In this document: positions 11,301 to 22,938 of the stretch, one piece after another
Layout of the letters: each line of letters begins with the position of its first letter
Position numbering within the stretch: position 1 is the first letter of the stretch
Assembly: GCA_037126765.1 (NCBI GenBank)
Contig: JBBCBC010000034.1
Coordinates: forward strand, 15,188,691 to 15,252,690
Source of the DNA: Stenogyne calaminthoides
Taxonomy: Eukaryota > Streptophyta > Magnoliopsida > Lamiales > Lamiaceae
Reading direction: 5' to 3'
DNA: 64,000 bases
Notes under the pieces: generated by a model
Told to the model about the DNA's origin: nothing
Databases searched by the model: none
Seen by the model: only the letters and a program-made list of their open reading frames with translations
Made by a program: the position numbers and the translations under genes

Positions 11301-12060
11301 TTTCCCCACAAATAATTACTGCAAATGCAATTGGAAAAAAAATAAGTAAGATGATTTTGATTTTTAGGGAGTATTTTGTAATTTGTCAAATTACTAGTCC
11401 TTTTAATACAATTAACAATCACAGTTAACAAAATAGTACTCAAGTTAATGTTGTCATGTATATAAGATTGTATTTTAATAATTTATAATTATAATTTATT
11501 TTTTTTTAATCAGAAAATAAAGTAAATTGATAAGGGTAGAAAATGATAATAATAAATGGATCGACATAGATTTTCAGTTTCTGTTTGATGTTTAAACGTA
11601 TGAATTCTGCAATAAATTTAAATTTTGATCATTTTCGCAAGACAATCAAAATTTCTGTTAGTGCTTACAAATAAATAGTTCTCAATCAAAAAAAAAAGAA
11701 AGAAAAGAAAAACAGATGATTGAGAGGTGACTTTAAATTTTGATTTATGTAGAACAAAGTACTTTTGGCAAAAAAAATTCAAATAATCACTATTGAAAAT
11801 CAGATTTAAAAACCTTATAAAAATAAAATTATAAAATAGATTCATGTAGAATAAAGTACTTACTTGTTAGCTTTTCGAAAACGAACTTACTAACAATCAA
11901 TTTTATAAATTTCTCACTGGCATGAGTATATAAATAATTTACATAAAAATAAAAGTTTTTTGGTCACAAAAATTGTAATTTTTTTTTTGTCAAGACAATT
12001 TTATTTTTCAACTGTACCCTTTTAACATCCTTTTATTATTATTTCTCGTACAATTATATA
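11301..12060. other. AT-rich intergenic DNA, no gene seen
   Basis: Open frames of 75-88 codons on the minus strand (within 11177-11845) are Phe/Asn/Ile-rich, with no recognisable motif. I treat them as chance frames in AT-rich DNA. Confidence 0.5.
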
Positions 12061-12330
12061 CTTCCTTTGTCCTAATTTTGATTGACCATTTTCTATAAAT
12101 AGTTGTCCTAATTTTATTTAGTCATTTTTTAATAAGGTAATAAAGCAACTTTTAATACTGTTTAATACTATTATTTCCCTCCATCAAATCCACTTTACAT
12201 CATTTAATACTACTATTTTCCTCAACCAAACCCACTTTACCCACTTACACAATTTAATACCATTATCTTTCACTTTTTCTTAATCTTCGTGTCTACAGTA
12301 TTTGACCAATTAAAATTAGGACGAAGGGAG
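12061..12330. mobile_element. Stowaway-like (Tc1/mariner) MITE
   Basis: The left end CTTCCTTTGTCCTAATTTT and right end AAAATTAGGACGAAGGGAG are inverted and flanked by TA on both sides (12059-12060, 12331-12332). These CTCCCTCCGTCC-type termini and the TA duplication are characteristic of plant Stowaway MITEs. The 270-bp interior is non-coding. Confidence 0.85.
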
Positions 12331-12356
12331 TACACATCATGTACCAATATTTTTTT

Positions 12357-12475
12357 AGTCTATTATTAAACTAACTCAGTACCATTTCTATTTCAATCTC
12401 GTACCACTATCACTTTAATTCATACTATTATTAAACTAACTTAGTACCATTTCTATTTCAATCTAGTACCACAAT
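12357..12475. repeat. Two-copy tandem repeat
   Basis: Two near-identical stretches with period about 64 bases, each containing AGTACCATTTCTATTTCAAT followed by a GTACCAC phrase. No coding. Confidence 0.8.
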
Positions 12476-12565
12476 TTAGTTCAACTTATATTATCAATTT
12501 TAAGTTTGTACCATAATTTAATTAAACTCGTACTACAATATTTTAACCCCATACTACCACTTAAT

Positions 12566-13238
12566 TAGGCTTGGCAGCGGGGTGGGGAATCCCCATTCCC
12601 CGCGGGGATCCGCTCGGGGAATCCCCACGAGAATTCCCCGTGGGGCGGGGATGGGGAATTTTCTTCCCCCGAAGGTCGGGCCGGGCCGCCCCATTCCCCA
12701 CGGGGCCCCGAATTTTTATAATTTAAATTTATATATATATATATATAATTAAATTATATATTTTAAAATTCTAAACCTTAATCTATAGTTTACTAATATA
12801 TATATAATTTTGAAATTATTTATATGTTTTAAGAAGAAGCTTGATATGGATGCACGTGAAATTGAGATTTGAAATTGTTTAATTATGGAGAGAACAAATT
12901 AGATGAACAATGTATTATTTTTAATTTTTATTTATGTTGTATGCTTAATTTTATATTTTGAATTTTTATTGATTTTGAAATATTATTTAATTTTTATTGA
13001 TGTTGTTTAATTTGTATTTTTAATTTTTATATTTATATTATAATTGTAAAAATTTGATTTAAAAAAAAAAAAAAGAGGCGGAAGGAATTCCTCGAAATCA
13101 TGGGAAAAATTTCGTGAGGCGGAGGCAGAGGTTGATTTTTTTTTCCCGAATGGTTCATGAGGATTCCCGCCCCGCCCAATTCTGAGGGATGGGGATGTGG
13201 AGTTGTCCCGGCCCCTCCCCGCCCCATTCTCAAGCCTA
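12566..13238. mobile_element. hAT-type MITE with GC-rich ends and 8-bp TSD
   Basis: The left end TAGGCTTGGCAGCGGGGTGG is the imperfect inverse of the right end CCGCCCCATTCTCAAGCCTA. The element is flanked by a perfect 8-bp direct repeat CACTTAAT (12558-12565 and 13239-13246), the size expected for hAT transposons. The terminal 130-150 bases at each end are extremely GC-rich with repeated GGGGATCCCC/CCCCGCGGGG-like phrases, while the centre (12720-13060) is very AT-rich. No transposase frame. The short open frames across the right end are by-products of its composition. Confidence 0.85.
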
Positions 13239-13246
13239 CACTTAAT

Positions 13247-14039
13247 GAAGCCTGTATCATTATTTTTTTTCATTTTTTTTATTGCTTTCATTAAGTGTAT
13301 AATGGAAAAGTTATCCTCTTAGTTAAAATAGAATGAAACTAAAAATCTTAATAAAAAAACTTTTTAAATGAGAATAAACTAAAAATATATGAGGTTTTCT
13401 TTTTTTCATTTCATGAAAATTCTCCACTGACATTTACTTTGTGCCATTAATTCTTATACCAGAGTGCTAGTTCTTAACATCAATAGAAAAAATGGTGTAT
13501 ATGCACAAAATGCATAATTTTATTTGGTTAAATATGATAAATCACTAGATGTAAATGACCACAAAATGAAGAACATGACAAACAATAGGGAAAATTTTTG
13601 TGTAAGATCGTCTCACAGAATGAGTTCGTGAGACGATGTTCCATTTAATCAATGTTATAAAAGAAAAAAATGATAGGGTCGGGTCGAGCATTACGTAGGT
13701 CAAAATATAATCTCGTCTCACTAAAAAAAATGTATTGTACGATTTTATGCAAGATCACTCCTTATTTAAAATGAAAAATACTTTAAGCGTCCATCAAATT
13801 AAATGTAATGCTTTAGAAATGATTAAGTCTTTGTATGTTTCAGATGTATCATACATTCTATAGTGTACTTTTAGAAACATATAATTTATTGCACTAAAAT
13901 ATATAATTTATTTACATTTAACCTTACAACTATTAATATGAAAAATAAATTGCATATTTCAGTGCAATAAGCTACATAATTTTAAAATAGGGGTAGATGC
14001 ATTGGGGTACAATTGACCCTAAATTATTGCATTGAGGTA
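13247..14039. other. AT-rich DNA with fragment of a GTCTCA repeat
   Basis: The stretch 13595-13770 contains TAAGATCGTCTCACAGAATG and GTGAGACGATGTTCC, motifs shared with the arms of the large foldback element at the left end of the window. It is probably a fragment of a related MITE. No gene seen. Confidence 0.4.
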
Positions 14040-15515
14040 CAATTTTTTTTAGAGTTTCAATTCACTACAAATTGGACAAAAATGTCCTCATTTTCGTCTT
14101 TTTTCTTCTGCACAACTGCAGTGATTTGACTACTCTGGAGAAAAATTCTCACCATGAACAATTATTTGACCGCTCTGCGATCCTTTTATGTATGGTTAGC
14201 ACTTGTTTGTTAATGGTTTGCACTTATTTATCAATATTTGCACTATTTTGTAAATAGTTTGCACTATTTTGTAAATGGTTTGCACCACAGCCTGAATTTC
14301 ACCCGGCCTAAAACCTTTTAATAAAATAACTAATACATTTCAATAAAACACCTAATACTATTCAATAAACCAACTAATACATTTTAATGAAACAAAGTGG
14401 AAAATTTAATCTTCTTTATAGAAATGAAAAATCTTCTTTACAAAAATCGAAGTATAACAAATCCATCATCTTCTTTACAAATTTATCATCTTCTTTACAA
14501 AAATCGAACAGATCTGGGTATTTCATAACAAAATCACAAATCGAATAGATCTAAGTATTTCATAAAAAATAATCAACAAAATAGAAAATGTCAGATCAAC
14601 AAAAAATCAAAACTGGAAATCAACAAAAAATAAAAACCAAAATGCCAGATCGTTTTTCACAACCATAAATCAACAAAATCTATCATCTTCTTTACTTTCC
14701 AGACATCAACAAAAAATGCCAGATCGTTTTTCACAACCAGAAATCAAAACCAAAATAAAAATCAAATCCTTTACATACAAAAAATTAGCCCTGAAAAATC
14801 AAGCCTTTATCATTTTCATCCACAAACTTGAAACCAAAACACTCAAAAAAAAAAAACTCAAAACACTGAAAAATCGCAAAACTAAAGAATGATAAAGGAC
14901 GACCTCCACCACCGCCTCCACAAATCGCCGACCTCCACCACCGCTTCAACCGCCACCTCCATTGACGTTCATCCACAAATCGCAAAACTCAAACACTGGA
15001 AATCGCCGATCCAACGTTGGCCCCTTCAAAATCCTTCAAATCCATGGGTTTCAGTGTTTGCGCAGAAACGTGAAGCTGCAGGGATGAAGAGTGCTCTGTC
15101 GATTCTTCGATCCTCCGATTCTAACCTGGAGAAACATTTGAAGCTTTGCCCATGGATCTCAGACGCACAAAACATTCATTTTCAAATCCATGGAGGCAGC
15201 GTCAATGACGACCCACGAGTGGATCTCAGCTCCGCTGCCGTCGCCTTTGGCTGCTAGCCTCCACCGTCGTCGCCTCCATCAACATCGGCATCTTTCTACG
15301 TTTTCTTTTTGTTGCAAATCCAGTTTTTAGAGAGAGAGATGAAATTTCTAGAGAGAGAGTGAAATTTAAAAATGGGGGTGGGAGAGAGAATGTGATATAC
15401 TAAAAATGGGGGTGGAGAGAGAATAGTGAGTCACACAACAAAAAAAATGGGTGGGGGTATTCAAGTCAATTTTTGTGTACTTTTGTAGTAAATTGAAACT
15501 CCAAAAATCATTTGT
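14040..15515. mobile_element. Possible MULE-like element carrying coding-like DNA
   Basis: Near 14052 the sequence GAGTTTCAATTCACTACAAA is mirrored near 15484 by TTTGTAGTAAATTGAAACTC, within imperfect inverted repeats of about 45 bases. Between them lies unusual content: short repeats of TTCTTTACAAAAATCGAA, then a much GC-richer block (14890-15300) with long open frames on both strands, then a GAGA-rich segment. A plausible reading is a Mutator-like or other TIR element that has captured a gene fragment. I see no clear 9-bp target duplication, so this stays tentative. Confidence 0.4.
14889..15257 (+). CDS. Hypothetical 122-aa frame, possible captured gene fragment
   Basis: An open frame of 122 codons in a GC-richer island. 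The N-terminal part is rich in Thr, Ser and His from repeated CCACC codons. Residues 45-120 are more protein-like, including the phrases QKREAAGMKSALSILRSSD and LEKHLKLCPWISD. I do not recognise a family. It lies between inverted repeats and may be a transduplicated fragment of a host gene rather than a functional gene. An overlapping 66-codon frame exists on the opposite strand. No promoter, intron or polyadenylation context was identified. Confidence 0.25.
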   Translation: MIKDDLHHRLHKSPTSTTASTATSIDVHPQIAKLKHWKSPIQRWPLQNPSNPWVSVFAQKREAAGMKSALSILRSSDSNLEKHLKLCPWISDAQNIHFQIHGGSVNDDPRVDLSSAAVAFGC

Positions 15516-15548
15516 ATTGTATTGTGTATTGTAAGACAATTTTAGGTA

Positions 15549-15726
15549 GGGAGGGTGTATTAGAATGCAATATTCCCTTTAAAATATACACCCACTCAAA
15601 ATTTTATGGATGTCTTATGCGTTACGCAGACATAATTAGGGAGTGTGTAATACAATGCAATATTCCCTTTAAAATACATACCCACTCAAAAATTTATGGA
15701 TGTCTTATGCCTTACGCGAACATACC
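15549..15726. repeat. Two-copy tandem repeat, about 90-bp unit
   Basis: Copies at about 15549-15638 and 15640-15726 share AATGCAATATTCCCTTTAAA, ACCCACTCAAAA and TTTATGGATGTCTTATGC with few differences. It lies immediately upstream of the LINE insertion. Confidence 0.85.
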
Positions 15727-15790
15727 TTTTAAAAGTAAAACATGAGTTTTATTTTTGAAAAAAATTTATTAGAAAAATGTCTTCTTTTTT

Positions 15791-16229
15791 TTTGTGGAGA
15801 GATGTTTGAGAGAGAGAGAGAGAGAGAGTGAGTGGAGAGTGGTGAGGTGGGGGGAAAAAGGTAGATGTCCGGTGAAATTTCCGCCATTCTGAGAGCCCCC
15901 TGGTGAGGCAGAAAACCTTCCCAGCCCCTAGGTTTAACCCTAGCCATGTTACGACAGATGAGAATAGATTCGTTGTAGATAACTCCAAAACATTCAAGGG
16001 GGGTCCGTGTAACCAGACCGGCGAGGAAACAACCATTTTTTTCTTCAAAAAATTCATGGAGGATTGTACTGTGGAGGAGCTTCTATTTCACTTTCAAAAA
16101 ATTGATAATGTCCGTGATGTGTATTGCCCGTGGAAGAGAGATAGAGAAGGAAAGCTATTTGATTTTGTTCGATTCCCAGCCTCTATGAACGTGGAGACAT
16201 TGCTACATGATCTTAATAATGTGTGGATC
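15791..16229 (+). mobile_element. L1-type LINE, 5' part (split by copia A)
   Basis: First segment of a non-LTR retrotransposon whose second segment resumes at 32057. A possible target duplication frames the whole LINE: AATGTCTTCTTTTT (15777-15790) and AATGTTTCTTTTT (36103-36115), differing by one base. The segment starts with a purine-rich, GAGA-repeat 5' region and enters ORF1. It is interrupted at 16229 by copia A after the target sequence GGATC. The ORF1 frame continues correctly across the join to 32057. Confidence 0.75.
15903..16229 (+). pseudogene. LINE ORF1, RRM-like domain (interrupted)
   Basis: ORF1 of plant L1 LINEs carries an RNA-recognition-motif fold for binding the element RNA. 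Here the frame shows the typical order: an FFFKKFMEDCTVEELLFHF start, DVYCPWKRDREGKLFDFVRF with the aromatic RNP1-like GKLFDFVRF core, and LNNVWI at the insertion point. The next residues, DNYKLRAFFQRFERV, resume at 32057, matching the usual WIGNYKLRVNLARF-type continuation. The interruption by a copia element disables it. The true start lies upstream of the first in-frame ATG at 15903 or is lost. Confidence 0.7.
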
Positions 16230-16463
16230 TGTTAGAACAAGAGTCGCATTCAACTAATACCTTTTCTATCTGCAACTAAGACTCCTAACACAGATATCCA
16301 AAAAATAACAACGATAAAACGATCAAGAACACAACAAATGATTTTACGTGTGCGATAAATGTGATCTACATCCACGGAGGATCAGGGACGACTTTACTAT
16401 CACTCAATCAAAGATTACAAGATACAAACCCGTTCAATCTCCAGAATATTCACCTAGTTCCAA
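16230..16463 (-). repeat. Truncated 3' LTR of copia A
   Basis: Matches the first 230 bases of the LTR at 31303 with roughly one difference in 20-25 bases, then passes directly into RNase H coding sequence. The U3 part of the LTR, the polypurine tract and the end of the coding region have been deleted. The outer end with the target duplication is intact. Confidence 0.85.
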
Positions 16464-18091
16464 ATTCCTTCACAATCCCTTTCAACCACATTGCCTCCTT
16501 GACTGCCTCTGTCATAGCCATGTATTCTGCTTCAGTTGTGGAGAGTGCCACTACTGACTGAAGAACAACTCTCCAACTGATAACAGTACCATACAAAGTA
16601 AACACATATCCGCTGAGAGATTTCCTTGTGTCTACACTACCAGCAAAATCTAAGTCAACAAACCCCTGAAGTGGATTTCCCACATCTCCTGGTTTTTCAA
16701 ACATTAGACCTAGATCAGTAGATCCATTCAGATATCTCATGATCCACTTCAGAGCTTCCCAATGAGGTCTTCCAGGGTGGCCACATACCTTCTTACTAAA
16801 CTGATAGCATGTGCCAGGTCAGGCCCACTGCAAACCATAGAATACATGATACTTCCCACTGCATTAACATAAGGAACCTTACTCATCTGTACTCTAACTC
16901 AGTTTTAGGTGACTGAACTTTAGTTAACCGGAAATGCTGGCTTAGGGGTGTATTCACAGCCTTTGAATGATGCATCTGAAATCTTCTCAGCACCTTCTGA
17001 AGATAGTCTTTCTGAGATAAGAACAACTTTCCAGCTTTCCTGTCTCTTAAGATATCCATGCCCAGAATCCTCTTGGCATCCCCCAAGTCCTTCATGTCAA
17101 ACTTTTCACTCAGTTTAGCCTTCAAACTGTTAATTGTACTCATGCTTTTACTAGCAATGAGTATGTCATCCACATATAGTAAGAGATATGTAATGACCTG
17201 ATCACCTTGCTTCTCTAGATACACACAACTGTCATAACTACATCTCTGAAACCCCACAGATAACATAAAGCTGTCAAACTTCTTGTACAATTGCCTTGGG
17301 CTTTGCTTCAACCCATACAAGGACTTCTTCAGTAAACATACTTTGTTCTCATTTCCTGAAGTAATGGAAGCCCTCAGGTTGTTGCATGTAGATACTCTCT
17401 ACTAAATCTCCAAGTAGAAATGCAGTCTTAACATCTAGTTGCTGAAGCTCCAAATCTTCCTGAGTCACTACTGAAAGCAACAATCTGATTGAACAATGCT
17501 TCACAACTGGAGAAAATAATTCATTGAAATCAATTCCTTCCCTCTGAGTGAAACCCCTAGCAACCAGTCTAGCCTTAAACCTCACACTTTCTGAAGTGCT
17601 TACTTCAATTTTCCTTTTGAAAATCCATTTACAACTGACTGTCTTATGCTGCTTTGGCTTATCCACCAGAACCCATGTGTTATTCTTCTCCAGTGACTGA
17701 ATTTCTTCAGTCTTAGCAACAATCCACTTATCACTATCATCACCCGAGATAGCTTCCTTATAGGTCTGAGGCTCTTGGTACTCTATTTCTTCTGCAGTGA
17801 CAAAAGCATAAGACACCATATCTGTATGTCCAAATCTGGTGGGAGGGTGTATTTGCCTTCTGAGTCTAACTCTGGCCAGGCTATAATTCCTGAGATCAAA
17901 ACCTTATGCCTCAGCATCCTGATTATCTTCATCCTGATCTAGATCCATCTGATCATCTTCCTCAGCTGGTTCTGGATCATTGTTGATCTGAGCCCCAGAT
18001 CCTGTCTGTTCAGACACAGGATCCACCTCAAATGAATGACTATCATTAGTTAAATTTCCATCAACATCCTGAGCTGGTCCATTAGGCTTAT
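16464..18091 (-). pseudogene. Copia A reverse transcriptase and RNase H, broken
   Basis: The minus strand encodes the C-terminal half of a copia polyprotein. From the N-terminal side: an acidic linker (18086-17860, with an in-frame stop near 17907), the RT entry motif DKWIVAKTEEIQSLEKNNTW, KARLVARGFTQREGIDF, LQQLDVKTAFLLGDL, then SLYGLKQSPRQ, the catalytic YVDDILIASKS, and the RNase H stretch ISWRVVLQSVVALSTTEAEY ending at MWLKGIVKEFG. A one-base frameshift lies near 17340 and another break near 16741-16883. The last part of RNase H is deleted together with most of the 3' LTR. The products would convert element RNA to DNA, but here they are inactive. Confidence 0.9.
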
Positions 18092-19933
18092 TGTTGGGAT
18101 AACGTTTGCCAGGATCTATCGGGATGACCTCATAAACACAAATTTAAATTAACAATTATTACTAGCATGAATTTACCTAAGTGAATTCAAATAATAATTA
18201 CGCCAACAACGTCATGCAAATAAAATTCACGTAAAAGATCCTAGCATGCAGAATTTCTAGGAGTTTATGTAAACGTACTCGTTGGAGAGACAGTCTGAGA
18301 TGGACAGGATCAAGTATCTGGCTACCAACCAAAAGTCCTTCTCAAGTATTCCCAAGTCCTCGCTCAATAACCCGGTGGGAGGTTCTCCGATGAACGATTT
18401 ATAAAACAAAGGAAAAAATAAAATTGTTGCACCACTGTTGTGGATTTCTAATATTTTCAGCACATGGAATTGGTGTGGGATGAAGAATTCATCCCCTATT
18501 TATAAGAGGGAGGAGGTCGAAAATTTAGGTCAAAATTAGGGTTAGGAAAGATCTTTTCTTGATCTCCAAGAAATTTTGAATATAACCCATATATTCTTTC
18601 CATGTGTATTTTTCCACAAAAATCTCACACCCTTATTTAGCCCCTAATTTTTGAAAATTATGAAGGAGATTTGCAAGATTGGATCTTTCTTGAATTTATG
18701 AGATATTCTTGTATTCCAAGAATACATATATTTCTCCATAAAATCTTTCCAAGAAAATCAAGAAAATCTTCATTCCCTTTCTTTTACATATTTTTCGAAA
18801 ATCCCCATTAAAGATACCAAGTGGGAGATTTTTTGAATTTATGAGATAATCTTGTATTCCAAGAATACTTATATCCTTTCCATAAAATCTTTTCAAGAAA
18901 ATTTCTTCTCCCTCTTTTCTTTAATATTTTTGAAAAATACAAAAATATTAGGCAACAAAATTTATTTTATTTTAAGCACCTTTTATTTATTGGACTATAA
19001 TTGGGCTACTTGAAGGGCCTTTAGAAGAATTAAGATGGACCTTCCAATGGGCTTCTGAATTCCAATATTGAGCCACAATATAATTCAACCCATTAATATT
19101 AATTAATACCACTATATAATTAATATTTCACTATCCAATCTTAACCCATATTACGGTAATATGCGGTTATTATTTCCTGTGTTTAAGATTATTTAGTCCA
19201 TTAATTAATTAAGCCACTGAAAAGCTTTATATTAATTAATATATTTATCCTTGTAGTAAGGACAACTCAGCTTTATTATCCATACCGGAAAATTAATTCC
19301 ACTTGCAAGATTTGGTATGATAAAGGTTTCGAGCCCACCAAGGGGACAAATCACGCAAGACTTTGCAAGTACACGATTCTCTATATTAATCTTAGCAACC
19401 GTCGTACAATTAATATTATTACCCAAGATATAGGGTATCAAATTCTCAATGATTCTCTTCCCATTTTTAAGTCAAAGCAATAATTACTAACCGCACATGG
19501 TCCTTATTAAGTGACAAAGATTAAGAAATCAACAACCACTGAGGTCTAACTCTTCATTCCATAAGTCAGTGCGAATGAGTTTATCCTCTCTGCAGGTCCG
19601 CTTCAGCACATCGAATGCACTAGTGTAATCTCTTGGTCAAGACAAGCCAATCTGAGACTTACACATCAACTTCTACCAATAGACTGTGCGGGTCTATCTA
19701 GGTTGTGAAACACGCACTAGTTTACAAGGGACTGTTAACGTGATCTTCTGTGATCTGGTATCACCACGTTAACTACAATGTAACATGTGTTATTATATGA
19801 ACATTTTGAAATAAATATATATAACATTCAATCATATTTAAAGCAACAGTGATAAGTAATTTATTTCAGTAAATAAGTGTTTAATACATAGGTTATACAA
19901 AGTAAAAACATACTTTCACGTATAACCCCAACA
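18092..19933 (-). repeat. 3' LTR of copia B
   Basis: Direct repeat of 27293-29143 with TG...CA ends. It encodes no protein. Open frames of 66-69 codons recur at matching positions in both LTR copies and are by-products of the repeat. Confidence 0.95.
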
Positions 19934-19944
19934 ATCTCCCACTT
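19934..19944 (-). other. Polypurine tract of copia B
   Basis: Read on the minus strand, AAGTGGGAGAT directly precedes the 3' LTR. This is the standard plus-strand primer site of many plant copia elements. Confidence 0.9.
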
Positions 19945-20049
19945 ATACTCAAAGTCTGCTTTTAAGTATACCACATCACGTCTAATGTATTATACAGTGA
20001 CATCTAATGTCACCTACATCAACCTAATAATATATCTCTCACTTATACT

Positions 20050-21085
20050 CAAAGCAGATTGACAACGCTCTTGACATCCATTCCTTCCACATGTCTCTCG
20101 AATGTTAACAGAGGCAGACCCTTTATGAATGGATCAGCTAGGTTGTCTTCCGACGCGATCTTTGCCACCTCTATATCTCATCTCTTAACGATTTCTCGTA
20201 TAAGATGATATTTCCTTTCAATGTGTTTGTTGGCCTTGTGGGCTCTCGGTTCCCTTGAATTTGCAACTGCTCCGGCATTATCACAGAAAACTGTGATGGT
20301 GCTGGGCAAATTCGGAACAACGTCCAAGTCCACTAGGAAGTTCTTGAGCCACATCGCTTCTTTCGATGCTTCACAAGCAGCTACATATTCGACTTTCATG
20401 ATAGAATCTGCGATGCATTTATGCTTAACGCTTCTCCATGTTATAGCTCCTCCCCTCAGACAATACCCACTACCCGAGGTAGATTTTCTGGAATCTATAT
20501 CTGATTGGAAATCCGAGTCCCTGTATCCGACTGGAAACAAACTGTCCGACTGGTAAACCAACATTCTATCCCGAGTTCTTTTCAGATACTTTAGAATGTT
20601 CTTTACGGCAGTCCAGTGTTGATTTTCAGGATTACTTTGATATCTTGCTACCATGCCAACGACCTAGCAAATATCCGGTCTCGTGCACAACATTACATAC
20701 ATAAGACTCCCTACTGCCGACGCATAAGGAATGCCTTTCATGTCATCTATCTCCCCTTGTGTCTTGGGACACATGTCTTTCGATAGATGGATTCCGTGCC
20801 TGAAGGGTACTAAACCTTTCTTGGAATCTTGCATGCTGAATCGCTTCAAAACAGTGTCTATGTATGAAGCTTGCGATAAGCCGATCATTCTTTTCTTTCA
20901 ATCTCGAGTGATCTTGATCCCAAGAATATGACCGGCTTCCCTTAAGTCCTTCATATCAAACTATTTTGACAGCCTTACCCTTATGTCTGACAAAACCTTT
21001 ACATCGTTTCCGATGAGCAGAATATCGTCTACGTATAGTACTAAGAATACCAAGACAGTTCCGTCACACTTCTTATACACACAAC
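20050..21085 (-). pseudogene. Copia B RT (C-terminal part) and RNase H
   Basis: The minus-strand continuation of the reverse transcriptase beyond the solo LTR. It contains the RT core near 21030 (LYVDDILLIGND-like, spelled by the codons around 21010-21040), then ASYIDTVLKRFSMQDSKKG, GSLMYVMLCTRPDIC, and an RNase H region with NILKYLKRTRDRMLVYQSD, GYRDSDFQSDIDSRKSTSG, GAITWRSVKHKCIADS, EYVAACEASKEAMWLKNF and HIERKYHLIREIV. The frame is interrupted between 20654 and 20664 by a stop and near 20890. It would synthesise cDNA and remove RNA from the hybrid, but is broken here. The end of the polyprotein lies near 20050, just before the polypurine tract. Confidence 0.9.
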
Positions 21086-22933
21086 TGTTGGGGAATTAAT
21101 TGCCCGGATCTATTCGGGATGAATATTTAAATATAAATTTAATTCTAACAATTATTACTAGCATGAATTAATCCTATATTAATTCAAATAATAATTCAAC
21201 AACAAATCATGCATATAAACAGTTCACATAAATCATATGCATGCGGAATTGCTACGGGTTTACATGAACTAACCTGTTTGGAATGGCAATGGACTCGGTT
21301 GATAAGAACACACCAAAAAGCCTTCCCAAATATTCCCTAGCGCTTGCTCGTTAACCCGGTGGAAGGAAACTCGCGAACAATTAACAAAAGAGAAAATAAA
21401 TTATGTTGCACCACCTTTGTGGATTTCTAATTTTTCCAACACATGGAATTGCAGCTGGGGATGAAAGAATCATCCCCTATTTATAAAGGGAGGGTTGGTC
21501 GAAAATTTGGGATAAAATAATATGGGAAAATCTTTTTCTTGATCTCCATGAAATTTTGAATATATCTCATATATTCTTTTCTCCATAATTAAAATATTCC
21601 ACAAAAATCTCAACTCCTCTTGTTATGGGATATTTCGAAATTTTAAGGAAAAAGAAACCAAGATTTGGATCTTCTTGAATTTATGAGATATACTTGTATT
21701 ACAAGAACACATATCTTCCATAATATCTTTTCAAGAAAATCAAGAAAATCTTTATTTCCCTTATTCATTCAAAATTTTTGAAAATCTCACAATAAATAAC
21801 CAAGTGGGAGATTTCTTGAATTTAATGAGATAATCTTGTATTCCAAGAATACTTATCTTCATTCCATAACAAAATTCAAAGAAAATCTTTCTCCCTCTTT
21901 TATTTATTATTTTCGAATAAATAGGAAAAATAGGCAACAAAATTTATTTTATTTTTAAACACTTTTTTCAGTTATTGGACTTTATGTTTGGGCTACTTGA
22001 GGGGCCTTTAGGAGAATTAAGATTGGACCTTCCAATGGATCTTGAATTATCAATATTGAGCCACAATATTATTCAAGCCCATAAATATTAATTAATCTCA
22101 CTACATAATTAATATTGCACTATCCATCTTAACCCATATTACTGTTAATATGGCTCCCGATTATTATTTCCCGTGTTTAAGATTATCCAACCCATTAATT
22201 AATTCAAGCCACTGAAATAGCTTTCCATTAATCAATATCTTTTGTCCTTGGTTAAGGAATGATTCAACATTATTATCCATACCGGAAACTAGTTCCACTT
22301 GCAAGATTTGGTATGATAAATCTTATGAACCTCCCAAAGAACCGTCGAACAAAGCGTGCTTGCACACACGATTCTTCAGATTAAATCTTAGCAATCGCGT
22401 GTGACCAATAATATTGCCCAAGATATAAAGTATTGAATCTCATTGATTCTCTACCCGTCTTAAGTCAAAGCAATAATTACTAACCACACACGATCCTATT
22501 TGAGGGACGAAGATTAAGAAATAACGAACCACTGAGGTCTAATTCTTCCTAGTTCAAGGGTCTTTCAAGAATTTATCCTCCTGTAGGTCCTATTCAGTGC
22601 ATCAGTCATGCACTAGTGTAATATCTTGGTCAAGACAAGCCAATCCGAGCCTTACACTTCAACCTTTCACGATGGATTGTTCATTTCCATCTAGGTCGTG
22701 AATAAGCGTACTTTTTAGTTACAAGGGATTTATTAATTTAATCTTCGTGATCCGGTATCACTAAATTAACTACAATGTAACACGATTATTTATTGAACAA
22801 TTATGCTGGTAAATATATGTAACATTCAATGATATTTAAAGCATCAGTGATAAATAATTTATTTCAGTAAATAAGAGAGAAATTCAGTTTGGTTATGCAA
22901 AGTAAAAGCATACTTTCCAGTATAACCCCAATA
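21086..22933 (-). mobile_element. Solo LTR C inside copia B reverse transcriptase
   Basis: A 1.85-kb LTR related to, but clearly diverged from, the LTRs of B: it starts TGTTGGGGAATTAATT, shares CAATTATTACTAGCATGAATT, and ends CCCCAATA where CCCCAACA is expected. It is flanked by ACAAC (21081-21085) and ATAAC (22934-22938), a 5-bp target duplication with one C-to-T change. No internal region is present. It arose by recombination between the two LTRs of a complete element inserted in the RT gene of B. The coding sequence of B continues on both sides. Confidence 0.9.
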
Positions 22934-22938
22934 ATAAC

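Noticed and set aside
13007..13291. Two overlapping minus-strand frames of 75 and 94 codons
   Set aside because: They span the GC-rich right end of a hAT MITE. Gly/Pro/Ser-rich composition explains them.
18257..18896. Frames repeated at 27458-28103 considered as conserved small proteins
   Set aside because: They are equivalent positions of the two LTRs of copia B, so the conservation is by LTR duplication.
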